Source: Streptomyces carpinensis
GTDB lineage: Bacteria > Actinomycetota > Actinomycetes > Streptomycetales > Streptomycetaceae
DNA: 62,461 nucleotides
NCBI RefSeq assembly: GCF_002154505.1
Contig: NZ_MUBM01000221.1
Location: forward strand, 1-62,461
Reading direction: 5' to 3'
Translations under genes and position numbers: made by a program
Shown: positions 44,385 through 53,006 of the stretch, in pieces
Position numbering within the stretch: the first letter of the stretch is position 1
How the letters are laid out: each line of letters opens with the position of its first letter
Notes under the pieces: model-generated
Databases searched by the model: none
Told to the model about the DNA's origin: nothing
Seen by the model: only the letters and a program-made list of their open reading frames with translations

Positions 44385-47300
44385 CTACAGGTCCCGCACC
44401 CGGATGTTGCGGAACTCGATCAGGTCGTTGTCACTGTGGTTCTGCAGACCCACGTAGCCGCTGAAGAACTGACGCAGGTCCGTGGGCGGATCGCCCGCAC
44501 GCGACGACGACTTGCCCGGCGTGTTGTCGAACTCGTTGATCACCACGCCGTTGCGGATGATCGTGTAGTGCTGCCCGACGACCCGGATCTCGTAGTCGTT
44601 CCACTGTCCCTTGGGAGTGACCCTCGCGTGGTCCAGGTCGAGTGGATCGAAGTTGTAGACCGAGCCGGTCTTCTGGGGCTCACCGGTGGCGCCGTCGTAG
44701 ATCTGGATCTCGTTGCCGCAGTAGATCGCCACCCACTCCGGAGCGGTGCGGGCCGATCCCGTGGTGCTGCAGCCTTCAGGCCGCTGGGCCAGCGGCGTCC
44801 GCGGGTCGGGGAACCTCACGAACACACCGCTGTTGGCCTGGTGGCCCTCCGGGGCGACGTCCCGGAACTGCAGCCTGATCGAGTAGTCCTTGAACTGCTG
44901 CTTGCTGTACCACAGCATGCCCATGCCGCCGGAACTGCGCATGGTGCCGTCCGGCAGGAGCGAGAACGTGCCCGCGCCGGCCTGGCTCCATCCGGCGAGA
45001 CTGCTCGCCGACCCGTCGAAGATGGACTTGTATCCGGGCGTCTTGCCGATGGGCGACTGGGCACCTTCCTTGCTGAGGGTCGCCGCCTCGTGGTTGTCGA
45101 TGATGCCGTCCTTGCGGAACTGGTCCACCAGGTCGTTGAGGTTGCTGACGAACGCGCCGTGGTTCGGCCAGGCGCCCTCGTCGTCGATCAGGTCGTTGAT
45201 CGTGCAGCCGCCGCCGACCTTGTGGTTGGCCACACCGGTGTCGGTGTCGAGCAGCCGGACCGTGGAACGGGCGTCGGGCGCCGTGCAGCCCACCGTCACG
45301 TCGATCTTCCCGGTGGACTGCTCGCCGTTGGCGTAGGTCACCTTGAGCGTGGCGTGGTAGGTGCCGTAGGAGGCGTAGGTGTGGGTGGGGTTGGCCTCGT
45401 GCGACGGCTGGCTGCCGTCACCGAAGTTCCACTCCCAGGAGACGCCGCCCGCCTTCGCGGCCGAGAACTGGATCGTCCGCGGCTTGCTCTGCGCGACCGC
45501 GCGTCCCGCGGCGTCGCTCGGGTTCGGCGTGGCCGGCCCACCGTGGTAGGCGACGCGGACCAGCTTCTGGTTCGAGTCGAGGCTGAAGAAGCCGCCGGCG
45601 TAGTCGAGCATGTAGAGCGCGCCGTCCGGGCCGAACTTGGCGTCCATCCAGCTCTGGATCTTGTTGTCCCCGACGCCGCCGGGGAGGATCCGGCGCAGGT
45701 CCTCGCCGAAGGCCGGCTGGGACTGGTCCTTGACGTTGTCCGGGGTGACGGTGACCGCGACGCGGTTGTTGGCGTTGGACTCGTCACCGATGAACCACTT
45801 GTTGTCCCAGTACGAGGGCCAGGCGACACCGCTGTTGGTGTCGACCTCCGAGCGGTGGTAGGTCGGGCCGTCCATGATGGCCTGGCCGCCGCCCTTGAGG
45901 TAGGGCTCGGTGTACTTCTCGTCGCTCTGCACGTACGTGGGCAGCCCGCTGCCGTCGCTGCGCTTCGGGTAGTCCACGCCGCCGCCCTGCGGCGAGTACC
46001 AGATCATGTTGCTGCGGATCGGCGGGAGGTCCACCAGTCCGGTGTTGCGGGGCGAGGTGTTCTTCGGGTGGTCGCAGTCGTACCAGCCGGTGAGCACGCT
46101 GGCGTCGGTGTTGCTGCGGTCACGGTAGGGCTGCTTGTTGCCCATGCAGTACGGCCAGCCCTGGTTGCCCGCGGAGGTGATGACGGTCGCGGTCTCGTAC
46201 TTGGCCGGGCCCAGCTCCGGGTCGGGCGTCGGCGCGTCGGGGCCGACCCAGGCCGCGGTCAGCCAGTTGTTGGTCTTGTCCCAGGCGATCCGCGCGATGT
46301 TGCGGACACCCATGACGTAGATCTCCGGGCGGGTCTTGCCGCCGCCCTCCTCGTTGCCGGTGAACAGGTTGCCCTTGGGGATCGTGTACGTGCCGTCGGC
46401 CTCGGGGTGGATCCGCAGGATCTTGCCGTTGAGGTCGTTGGTGTTGCCGGCCGTACGGCGGGCGTCCTGGAAGGACAGGCCCTTGTAGTCCTTGGTCCAG
46501 TTGTTCCCGGAGTAGCCCGCCCCGGCTCCCTGCGAGGAGTTGTCGTCACCGACACCCACGTAGAGGTTGCCGTTGTTGTCGAACGTCATGCCGCCGCCGG
46601 TGTGGCAGCAGCTGTGGATCTGGGCGGTCCAGTGCAGCAGGTCCTTGCGGGTGCTCTTGTCGATGGACTGGTTCTTGAAGTCGTAGGTCAGGCGCGAGAT
46701 GGTGCGCTGGCCCGTCTGCTTGTCCCGGTCGACCGACTCGTGCGGCATCCAGTAGATGTAGATCCAGCCGTTCTGCTCGAACTTGGGGTCGAGCGTGATG
46801 CCGACCAGACCCTCCTCGTTCTTGACCAGCTCGTCGCCGCTGCCGCGGTTGCCCATCACGTCGAGCGTGGTGAGCAGCTTGACCTGCTTGGTCTTGGGGT
46901 CCCACTGGTGGATCGTGCCGCAACCCAGGCCCACCTTGGGGTCGTTCCAGTCGGGGATCGGTCCGCTCGGGCAGGCCGCCTTGCCGATGTAGAAGGTCTT
47001 GCCGTCGGGGGCGATCGTCAGACCGTGGGGCTCACCGATCTGGTCGAGCTGGCCCGACTGGTTCTTGGCCGTGAGCCGATCGACCGAGTAGTTCGAGGCG
47101 ATGGTCGCCTGGCAGTCGCCGCGGACCATGCCGGTCGTCCACTCGATGGCGCCGAGCAGATGACTCTGGAACTTGGTGTCCGAGGTGTAGCTGTCCTCGG
47201 TGCGGCCCATGCCGGTGTAGAACGACCGGCCGCCGTCGTAGTCCCGGCACCAGGAGATCGGGTGGAACGCGCCGTTGCCCGCCGGCCCGGCGTCGTAGGA

Positions 47301-48434
47301 GCTCTCCTCGACCTGGGCGACCGTCTGGACGTTGCCGCTCGGGTTCGGGTCCCAGTTCATCCACTGGTCGGACCGGGTCCACTTCAGCGGAAGGCCCTTG
47401 TTCGCCGGGTGCTGGCGGTCGGTGACGTCCACGACCGCCTGCTGCACCTTGGTCTCCGGCGCGGGCGCCGGGTCGGCGCCGAACAGCCGCAGCTCGGCCA
47501 ACTGGGTCAGCGGCTCACCGGAGTTGGCCGTGACGTTCAGCCGGTAGTACTGGTAGGCCGTGGTGTTGGAGAACTTGTACTGCTTGGTCTGGAAACGGTC
47601 CGGGAAGCTCTGGCCGGACTGGGTGTCCAGCGTCTTCCAGGTGCTTCCGTCCTGAGAGCCCTGCAGGGTCCAGTCCTTGGGATCCCGGCCCGGGTAGTCG
47701 TTGGCCGACGTCAGCGCGTACTGGGCCACCGCGACGGCGTGGTCCATCTTCGCCGTCACCCACGCGGTGTTCTGATGAGCCAGCCACTTGGTGGTGTTGC
47801 TGCCGTCGAACAGCTTGGCCTTCGTCTCGTTCGGCGGGTTGTCGTCGCTCGCCGTGACGTCCGCCACCTTCTCGGAGGCGGGCAGGCTGGAGGCCGGGCG
47901 CGTGCCGATCAGGCCCGTGAACCAGCTGGAGTCGGCGTCCGCGCGCGCCGCGTCGTGGACGCCGACGAAGCCGCCGCCGCCCTTGACGTAGGCCTGGAAC
48001 GCGGACTCCTCGTCGGAGGTGAGGGACACGCCCTTGGCCGACAGGAAGACCACGCCGCGATAGCGGGCCAGGCTGTCGGGGGTGAAGACGGACGGGTCGT
48101 CCGACTCGTCCACGGAGAAGCCGTTCTTCTGACCCAGTCCCTTGATCGTCGAGACGGCGGCCTTGACGGGGTCGTCCTGCTGATCGGCCGGTCCGTGGAA
48201 GACCAGGACGTTCACCGAGGCGTCGGCGCCGGCTCCCTGGTCCTGGTCGGGTGCGGACGGCGACTGCGCCTGTGCCTGCACGGCCGGCAGCGCGGACAGC
48301 CCCAGTGCCAGCGCGGAGCTGGACAGCAGGATGACCGCGCGTCGCCAGGCCGGTGCGTGGCGGGGGGTTCGGGCAGGGTGCGACGGTGGTGCTCCGCTTA
48401 GTCGTGACAGGGTGAACCGGTCTCTTCGGCCCAT
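44385..48434 (-). CDS. Giant secreted ThuA / discoidin / PQQ sugar dehydrogenase / PKD / DUF1080 protein
   Basis: A 1349-residue secreted multidomain protein. Start ATG 48434 follows AAGGAGC. Order: long signal (1 to about 56); ThuA-like domain beginning near 74 (VNVLVFHG); an F5/8-type discoidin domain at about 190-320 inserted into it (KLFDGSNTTKW, YYRLNVTANSG); return of ThuA at about 326-438 (RSDQWMNW, YDGGRSFYTGMG). Next is a glucose/sorbosone-dehydrogenase propeller at about 464-940 (GEPHGLTIAPDG, CCHTGGGMTFDNNGNLYV, RPEIYVMGVRNIARI) and a PKD domain at about 975-1048 (WEWNFGDGSQ). An unnamed module follows at 1050-1131. Last is a 3-keto-disaccharide hydrolase domain (DUF1080) at about 1133-1349 (YKSIFDGSASSLAGW). 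Sugar oxidation and keto-glycoside cleavage thus sit on one chain. The ThuA part lacks the FRHDSI motif present in the 60197 protein. Confidence 0.93.
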   Translation of the reverse strand: MGRRDRFTLSRLSGAPPSHPARTPRHAPAWRRAVILLSSSALALGLSALPAVQAQAQSPSAPDQDQGAGADASVNVLVFHGPADQQDDPVKAAVSTIKGLGQKNGFSVDESDDPSVFTPDSLARYRGVVFLSAKGVSLTSDEESAFQAYVKGGGGFVGVHDAARADADSSWFTGLIGTRPASSLPASEKVADVTASDDNPPNETKAKLFDGSNTTKWLAHQNTAWVTAKMDHAVAVAQYALTSANDYPGRDPKDWTLQGSQDGSTWKTLDTQSGQSFPDRFQTKQYKFSNTTAYQYYRLNVTANSGEPLTQLAELRLFGADPAPAPETKVQQAVVDVTDRQHPANKGLPLKWTRSDQWMNWDPNPSGNVQTVAQVEESSYDAGPAGNGAFHPISWCRDYDGGRSFYTGMGRTEDSYTSDTKFQSHLLGAIEWTTGMVRGDCQATIASNYSVDRLTAKNQSGQLDQIGEPHGLTIAPDGKTFYIGKAACPSGPIPDWNDPKVGLGCGTIHQWDPKTKQVKLLTTLDVMGNRGSGDELVKNEEGLVGITLDPKFEQNGWIYIYWMPHESVDRDKQTGQRTISRLTYDFKNQSIDKSTRKDLLHWTAQIHSCCHTGGGMTFDNNGNLYVGVGDDNSSQGAGAGYSGNNWTKDYKGLSFQDARRTAGNTNDLNGKILRIHPEADGTYTIPKGNLFTGNEEGGGKTRPEIYVMGVRNIARIAWDKTNNWLTAAWVGPDAPTPDPELGPAKYETATVITSAGNQGWPYCMGNKQPYRDRSNTDASVLTGWYDCDHPKNTSPRNTGLVDLPPIRSNMIWYSPQGGGVDYPKRSDGSGLPTYVQSDEKYTEPYLKGGGQAIMDGPTYHRSEVDTNSGVAWPSYWDNKWFIGDESNANNRVAVTVTPDNVKDQSQPAFGEDLRRILPGGVGDNKIQSWMDAKFGPDGALYMLDYAGGFFSLDSNQKLVRVAYHGGPATPNPSDAAGRAVAQSKPRTIQFSAAKAGGVSWEWNFGDGSQPSHEANPTHTYASYGTYHATLKVTYANGEQSTGKIDVTVGCTAPDARSTVRLLDTDTGVANHKVGGGCTINDLIDDEGAWPNHGAFVSNLNDLVDQFRKDGIIDNHEAATLSKEGAQSPIGKTPGYKSIFDGSASSLAGWSQAGAGTFSLLPDGTMRSSGGMGMLWYSKQQFKDYSIRLQFRDVAPEGHQANSGVFVRFPDPRTPLAQRPEGCSTTGSARTAPEWVAIYCGNEIQIYDGATGEPQKTGSVYNFDPLDLDHARVTPKGQWNDYEIRVVGQHYTIIRNGVVINEFDNTPGKSSSRAGDPPTDLRQFFSGYVGLQNHSDNDLIEFRNIRVRDL
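45042..45287 (-). other. Unnamed 82-residue module, copy A (residues 1050-1131)
   Basis: A segment running from CTAPDARSTV through GGCTINDLIDD and WPNHGAFVS to GIIDNHEAATL. It aligns without gaps to the C-terminus of the cupredoxin/OmpL47 protein (36 of 82 identical by my count). Both copies keep two cysteines, the TGxxN and WxNHGAFVS blocks and a helical end. I do not recognise the family. Confidence 0.75.
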
Positions 48435-48643
48435 TCTTGCTCCTTGACTCGATCCGGCAACGGAAGAGTGGTCAGGGGGTGGAGCCAGGGCTGCCGCACG
48501 GGCCCCGCACGGCGGGCGCCGGGCGAGGCGGATTCGGATCGGCCATCGGGACGTGGGGAGACGGCCGGGGCACCGGAGCCGGTGAGGTCGCGGACGCCCC
48601 GGGACCTCACGGCCCAGGGCCGACCGACCGGCGGCAGGTGGTA

Positions 48644-48682
48644 CACGCCCGTCAGACCGTCCGGTCAGGTCCGACGGGCGTG
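48644..48682 (-). terminator. Terminator of laccase gene
   Basis: A 10-pair stem (CACGCCCGTC / GACGGGCGTG) enclosing a small nested GACC/GGTC hairpin, about 40 bases after the laccase stop on the minus strand. Confidence 0.65.
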
Positions 48683-48720
48683 GCTTGAAGGGGTGGGGTG
48701 AGGGACGACGGCGGTCAGGT

Positions 48721-49713
48721 TCACATGCCGGGCATGTTGTGCATGTCGTGCATGTCGTGCATGCCGCCGGGAACCGAGCCGTCGGCCTCGGTCACCATGA
48801 AGACCCCGGACATTCCCATGTCCGAGTGGCTCTGCACGTGGCAGTGGTACATCCAGTGGCCCGCGCCGACCCGTTCGCCGGCGATCACCTGGAATCCGAA
48901 GGAGTCCGCGGGGCCGGTGGTCTTGGTGTCGATGACCCGGCTGACGTCCTGCGGGCCCTCGAGGATCCCGGTGCGGTTGTCCACCCAGCGGTGGCCGTGC
49001 ACGTGGAAGGTGTGGAAGAAGTCGCCGTGGGTGATCACGATGAACTCCACCCGTTCGCCGCGGACGGCCTTGAACATGGGGGTGTTGGGAGCGGTCCTGT
49101 TGTTGATCGTCATGTCGTTGAACACGACCGTGAACTGCTTGTCGGGCAGCACATCGCCCTTGCGTCGCACCACCACGGGGCCGTACAGCCCCTTCTTGAT
49201 CCCGCCGGTGCCGTGCTCGGTGCCCACGTTGTGGTCGTGGTAGTGCCAGTAGCCCGCGCTTCCGGCCTCCCACGTCCCGTCGTGACGCTTGCCCGGGGCG
49301 TGGGTGCGCCAGACGTAGGTTCTCCGCTCGCCGGGCTGGACCACACTGTCGTTCATCTTGGTGCCGTCGCTGGCGACGTCGTAGTCCAGGCCGTGCACGT
49401 GCAGACTGGCGGCGACGTCGAGGTTGTTGACCACCTCGATGTTCATGGTGTCGCCCTCGGTCAGCTCGATGAGCGGGCCCGGAATCGTCGCCTCACCCGG
49501 GCGGAGGCCGTAGCCCATCTCCCCGTTCGGCAGCTTCTCCATGTACAGCGTCAGGTTGCGGACGTCGCCGCCCTTGTCCGCCGCGGCGGGCTTGTCCGAG
49601 GTCGCGGCGGCGGCGGTGCCGAGCGCCGCGGGGACGACGGCCGCCGCCACAGCTCCAGTGGCGAACGATCGCCGGGACAAGAGGCGTCGCACGCCTGCGC
49701 CTGAGTCGGTCAT
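48721..49713 (-). CDS. Two-domain laccase (small multicopper oxidase)
   Basis: A 330-residue Tat-exported multicopper oxidase of the two-domain SLAC type, which oxidises phenols and other electron donors and reduces oxygen to water as a trimer. Tat signal: RRLLSRRSFATGAVAAAVV. All copper motifs are present: LHVHGLDY, WHYHDH, HTFHVHGH and HCHVQSHSDMGM. The C-terminus is a Met/His-rich tail (GGMHDMHDMHNMPGM) that could bind extra copper. ATG 49713 gives the normal signal. It lies between the ThuA-dehydrogenase gene (same direction) and the divergent cupredoxin gene, so a role as electron sink for the sugar dehydrogenases is plausible but inferred. Confidence 0.94.
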   Translation of the reverse strand: MTDSGAGVRRLLSRRSFATGAVAAAVVPAALGTAAAATSDKPAAADKGGDVRNLTLYMEKLPNGEMGYGLRPGEATIPGPLIELTEGDTMNIEVVNNLDVAASLHVHGLDYDVASDGTKMNDSVVQPGERRTYVWRTHAPGKRHDGTWEAGSAGYWHYHDHNVGTEHGTGGIKKGLYGPVVVRRKGDVLPDKQFTVVFNDMTINNRTAPNTPMFKAVRGERVEFIVITHGDFFHTFHVHGHRWVDNRTGILEGPQDVSRVIDTKTTGPADSFGFQVIAGERVGAGHWMYHCHVQSHSDMGMSGVFMVTEADGSVPGGMHDMHDMHNMPGM

Positions 49714-50422
49714 CGCTCTCCAATCCGCGACAGGCGCGGGCGCCTGACGGCGTTTCGTGGTCGTGAGGAGTGCCGCCCCAGGCAACACAGCATCCGGACG
49801 CGGCGGTCTTGCGGTGGTGCGCCGGGCGTTCGGCCCCCACGGGGCCGGTAGAGAAGTCGTCGGGTTCGACAGCGTTGTCGTCGGGTCGGTTCGCCGGTCC
49901 GGGGGCCGTCCGGCGGGCGGATGCCCCGGTACGGCCGAACCCGGCTCGGCTCGGAAGGCGAACTGCGCCTCGGAACGGCCTCACCGTAACGGTGCTTCTC
50001 CAGTTTTTCCAGACTCAGGTCAAAGTTGGTTGGGTTGTGGCCATAGACCTTGGCGGGTCGTCAAAAGACCGGTAGCTTCCCAACGTTGCTGCAATCAGAG
50101 AGGTGGGTGAGCTGCGCGCGCGGGCACGCGGCGTCACCGCTCCGGCACGGGGCGGAGCGGACACCGCTCGCTCGCTCGTGCGGCCGCGGCCGGTCGCCAT
50201 CGGTACCGCCCCGTGATCACCCACAGCTCCCTCATCGTGCCGCTGAGTTCAGGGCGCCGGTCACCTGACGGACCGAGTGCCATCGCCGCTCCGGACCGAG
50301 CTCCGCGCGGCACCCGGCCGGACGGGCCCCGACGCGGTCGTCCCGGCGGCTGGTCGTCCACCTGGCGGGACCGCGGATCCGTGCGCGGTACCGCGACAAG
50401 CGAATTCGCGAAAGGTACAGCG
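49714..50422. other. Divergent promoter region, laccase / cupredoxin
   Basis: About 700 gene-free bases between two divergent copper-protein genes. The stretch 49980-50100 is AT-richer (CCAGTTTTTCCAGACTCAGG, then GGTCGTCAAAAGACC) and likely holds both promoters. No known copper-repressor box was recognised with confidence. Confidence 0.4.
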
Positions 50423-52618
50423 GTGTTCAGAAGACTGCTCCATACCCAGACGGATCCGCCCCCCTCCAGATCCGCGCCGCGGGGCCGGTTCGGTACGCAT
50501 CCGATCGTGCTGGCGCTGGGAGCCTTGTTGGTCACGGCGTTCGCGTTGGCCGCGCCGGCCGCCTACGCGGCCTGGAGCGGGGCCGACAACACGGCCGCGG
50601 CCCAGGTGCTCACCTGGACCGCCGGTGACGGCTACACGGGCTACACGTCCGCTCCCACCACCGCGGTGGCCGGCCCGGCGACGATCGTGTTCGAGAACAG
50701 CGCGGCGACCGGCAACACCACGGGGATGCCGCACACGCTGACGTTCGACACCTCGAACACCGACTACAACACCGACGTCAGCCTCAACATCCAGGCGAGC
50801 CCGTCGGACTCCAGCGGCGGCCGGCACACGGCGGAGGTCACCCTGACCCCCGGCGTCTACCGCTACTACTGCGTGATGCCGGGCCACATCATGTCCGGCG
50901 AACTGACCGTCACCGCGGGCTCCGGGGGCGACACGACCGCTCCGGACACGTCGGCATCCGTGTCGGGTACGAAGGATGCCTCCGGGAACTATGTCGACAG
51001 TGCGACCGTCACGCTGTCGGCTACGGACTCCGGTTCGGGTGTGGACAAGATCGAGTACGCGCTCGACGGTGGGGCGTACGCGACGTACAGCGCACCGGTG
51101 AAGGTGAGCGCTGTGGGTCAGCACACGGTGTCGTACCGGGCGACGGACAAGGCGGGCAACACCTCGGCGGTGAAGTCGGTGTCGTTCACGGTGGTGGCGG
51201 CTCCGCCGCAGGACACGACCGCTCCGGACACGTCGGCCTTGGTGTCGGGGACCAAGGATGCTTCCGGGAACTATGTCGACAGTGCGACGGTCACGGTGTC
51301 GGCTACGGACTCCGGCTCTGGGGTGGCCAAGATCGAGTACTCGCTCGACAACGGCGCCTACGCGGACTACACCGCGCCGGTGAAGGTGAGCAGTGTCGGT
51401 CAGCACACGGTGTCGTACCGGGCGACGGACAAGGCGGGCAACACCTCGGCGGTGAAGTCGGTGTCCTTCACGATCGTGGCGGCTCCGCCGCAGGACACCA
51501 CCGCACCGGACACGTCGGCCTCGGTGTCGGGGACCAAGGACGCTTCGGGCAATTACGTCGACAGCGCGACGGTCACGCTGTCGGCTACGGACTCCGGTTC
51601 GGGCGTGGACAAGATCGAGTACGCGCTCGACGGTGGGGCGTACGCGACGTACAGCGCACCGGTGAAGGTGAGCGCTGTGGGTCAGCACACGGTGTCGTAC
51701 CGGGCGACGGACAAGGCCGGCAACACCTCGGCGGTGAAGTCGGTGTCGTTCACGATCGTGGCGGCTCCGCCGCAGGACACCACCGCGCCGGAGACGTCAG
51801 CCACTGTGTCTGGGACGAAGGACGCCTCCGGTAACTACGTCTCCAGCGCGACGGTGACGGTGACTGCCTCCGACGCGGAGTCGGGTGTGGCCAAGATCGA
51901 ATACTCGCTCGACAACGGTGCCTACAAGGACTACAGCGCGCCGGTGCAGGTCGGCACGGTCGGCCAGCACACGGTGTCGTACCGGGCGACGGACAAGGCC
52001 GGCAACACGTCCGCGGCGCAGTCCGTGTCGTTCACCGTCGTGGCGGCTCCGCCGCAGGACACCACTCCGCCGGAGGTGTCGGCCTCCGTGTCGGGGACGA
52101 AGGACGCCTCCGGCAACTACGTGGGCGGTGCGACGGTGACGGTGACGGCGTCGGACTCGGGGTCGGGCGTGGCCGCGACCGAGTACTCCCTGGACGGCGG
52201 CCCCTACCTGCCGTACTCCGCGCCGGTGGCGGTGAACCGGGCAGGGAGCCACACCTTCCTGTACCGGGCCACCGACAAGGCGGGCAACACGTCCGCGGCC
52301 AAGTCGCTGACCCTGACCGTCGTGGACAGCAAGCCGCCCACCGACTGCCCTGAGGCGGACGACCGTTCGACGGTGTTCGTGGGCACGATCAACACGGGCA
52401 TCCCCAACCGCGTCACGACGAACGGCTGCACGATCAACGAGCTGATCGAGGACCACGCGGCCTGGACCAACCATGGCGCGTTCGTCTCGTCCGTCGAGAA
52501 GCTCGTCGCGGACCTCCGGAGCGAGGGCGTCGTCGACCAGCGGGAGGCGGGCGCCATCAAGAAGGCCGCCGGCCGTTCCGACGTCGGCATGCCGCACACC
52601 GCCCGTACGGAGCGGTGA
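50423..52618 (+). CDS. Secreted cupredoxin protein with five OmpL47-like repeats
   Basis: A 731-residue secreted protein. Start GTG 50423, with AAAGG upstream, gives a signal peptide ending near residue 51 (ALAAPAAYA). Residues of about 55-165 form a plastocyanin/cupredoxin domain with likely type-1 copper ligands: His in MPHTLTFD and Cys, His and Met in YYCVMPGHIM. Five 94-residue repeats follow (OmpL47/Ig-like: DTTAPDTSASVSGTKDASGN, then VSYRATDKAGNTSA). The end (642-723) is the unnamed module shared with the 1349-residue protein. A secreted electron carrier or copper-binding protein held on a repeat stalk is the likely role. A strong terminator follows. Confidence 0.9.
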   Translation: MFRRLLHTQTDPPPSRSAPRGRFGTHPIVLALGALLVTAFALAAPAAYAAWSGADNTAAAQVLTWTAGDGYTGYTSAPTTAVAGPATIVFENSAATGNTTGMPHTLTFDTSNTDYNTDVSLNIQASPSDSSGGRHTAEVTLTPGVYRYYCVMPGHIMSGELTVTAGSGGDTTAPDTSASVSGTKDASGNYVDSATVTLSATDSGSGVDKIEYALDGGAYATYSAPVKVSAVGQHTVSYRATDKAGNTSAVKSVSFTVVAAPPQDTTAPDTSALVSGTKDASGNYVDSATVTVSATDSGSGVAKIEYSLDNGAYADYTAPVKVSSVGQHTVSYRATDKAGNTSAVKSVSFTIVAAPPQDTTAPDTSASVSGTKDASGNYVDSATVTLSATDSGSGVDKIEYALDGGAYATYSAPVKVSAVGQHTVSYRATDKAGNTSAVKSVSFTIVAAPPQDTTAPETSATVSGTKDASGNYVSSATVTVTASDAESGVAKIEYSLDNGAYKDYSAPVQVGTVGQHTVSYRATDKAGNTSAAQSVSFTVVAAPPQDTTPPEVSASVSGTKDASGNYVGGATVTVTASDSGSGVAATEYSLDGGPYLPYSAPVAVNRAGSHTFLYRATDKAGNTSAAKSLTLTVVDSKPPTDCPEADDRSTVFVGTINTGIPNRVTTNGCTINELIEDHAAWTNHGAFVSSVEKLVADLRSEGVVDQREAGAIKKAAGRSDVGMPHTARTER
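50930..52339 (+). repeat. Five tandem 282-base coding repeats
   Basis: Units start at 50930, 51212, 51494, 51776 and 52058, exactly 282 bases apart, each encoding one Ig-like OmpL47 domain. Units 1 and 3 are almost identical in DNA over about 200 bases, more than either is to its neighbour, which suggests recent duplication or gene conversion. Confidence 0.9.
52346..52591 (+). other. Unnamed 82-residue module, copy B (residues 642-723)
   Basis: A segment from CPEADDRSTV through NGCTINELIED and WTNHGAFVS to GVVDQREAGAI. It is the ungapped counterpart of the module inside the ThuA-dehydrogenase-DUF1080 protein. It sits at the C-terminus of the secreted cupredoxin. Confidence 0.75.
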
Positions 52619-52721
52619 GGTGACGGCGGGGGGCAGCTGACCCCCCGCCTCGTACGAGAGGACTCGGCGGGCCTGAACGAGCGCCTGCCGAGGCGACTCG
52701 GACGGCTCGACCGCACGGCAC

Positions 52722-52769
52722 CAGGGCCCGATGGAGTGGAACCGGCAGGTTCCACTCCATCGGGCCCTG
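52722..52769 (+). terminator. Terminator of cupredoxin gene
   Basis: A perfect 22-pair stem beginning CAGGGCCCGATGG with tetraloop GGCA, about 100 bases after the stop codon. Confidence 0.88.
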
Positions 52770-52878
52770 CCCGCTGTGGGGGTGTGTCAGGACCTGCCCG
52801 GCGGATCCGCGCCGCTGGCGCGAGTCCCGTTCATGCACCTTCACGGCGGTGACTTCAAATCGGCTTTGTCCATTGCGA

Positions 52879-52949
52879 GATGAAAGTTCATCGGACTGCT
52901 GCACAAGTTCTTTCGTGTTCGGCACCACGGTGCTACGGTCCTTTTGAAA
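52879..52949. promoter_or_regulatory. Cluster of inverted repeats upstream of second ROK gene
   Basis: GATGAA-AG-TTCATC (52879-52892), GCACC-AC-GGTGC (52922-52933) and CTTT-TG-AAAG (about 52941-52950) lie within 75 bases upstream of the ROK start. The words GAAAGTTC and CCTTTTnAAA recur upstream of the ABC importer (56041-56064), so these may be ROK binding sites for autoregulation and importer control. Confidence 0.4.
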
Positions 52950-53006
52950 GTCGCGCCCCGAATCGCCGGGTGCGCGTACGGCTTCGGCGACGACGGGAGG
53001 GGTGGC

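Larger units (their letters stand above)
52619..53006. other. Spacer with terminator and ROK promoter elements
   Basis: The first half carries the cupredoxin terminator (52722-52769). The second half is AT-richer with several inverted repeats upstream of the second ROK gene (52879-52949). No gene is present. Confidence 0.5.

Noticed and set aside
44382..48401. Long open frame of more than 1300 codons on the plus strand
   Set aside because: It is the antisense shadow of the ThuA-dehydrogenase-DUF1080 gene; its Val/Arg/Gly/Leu-rich product has no recognisable domain, and the minus strand has clear domains, a signal and a terminator.
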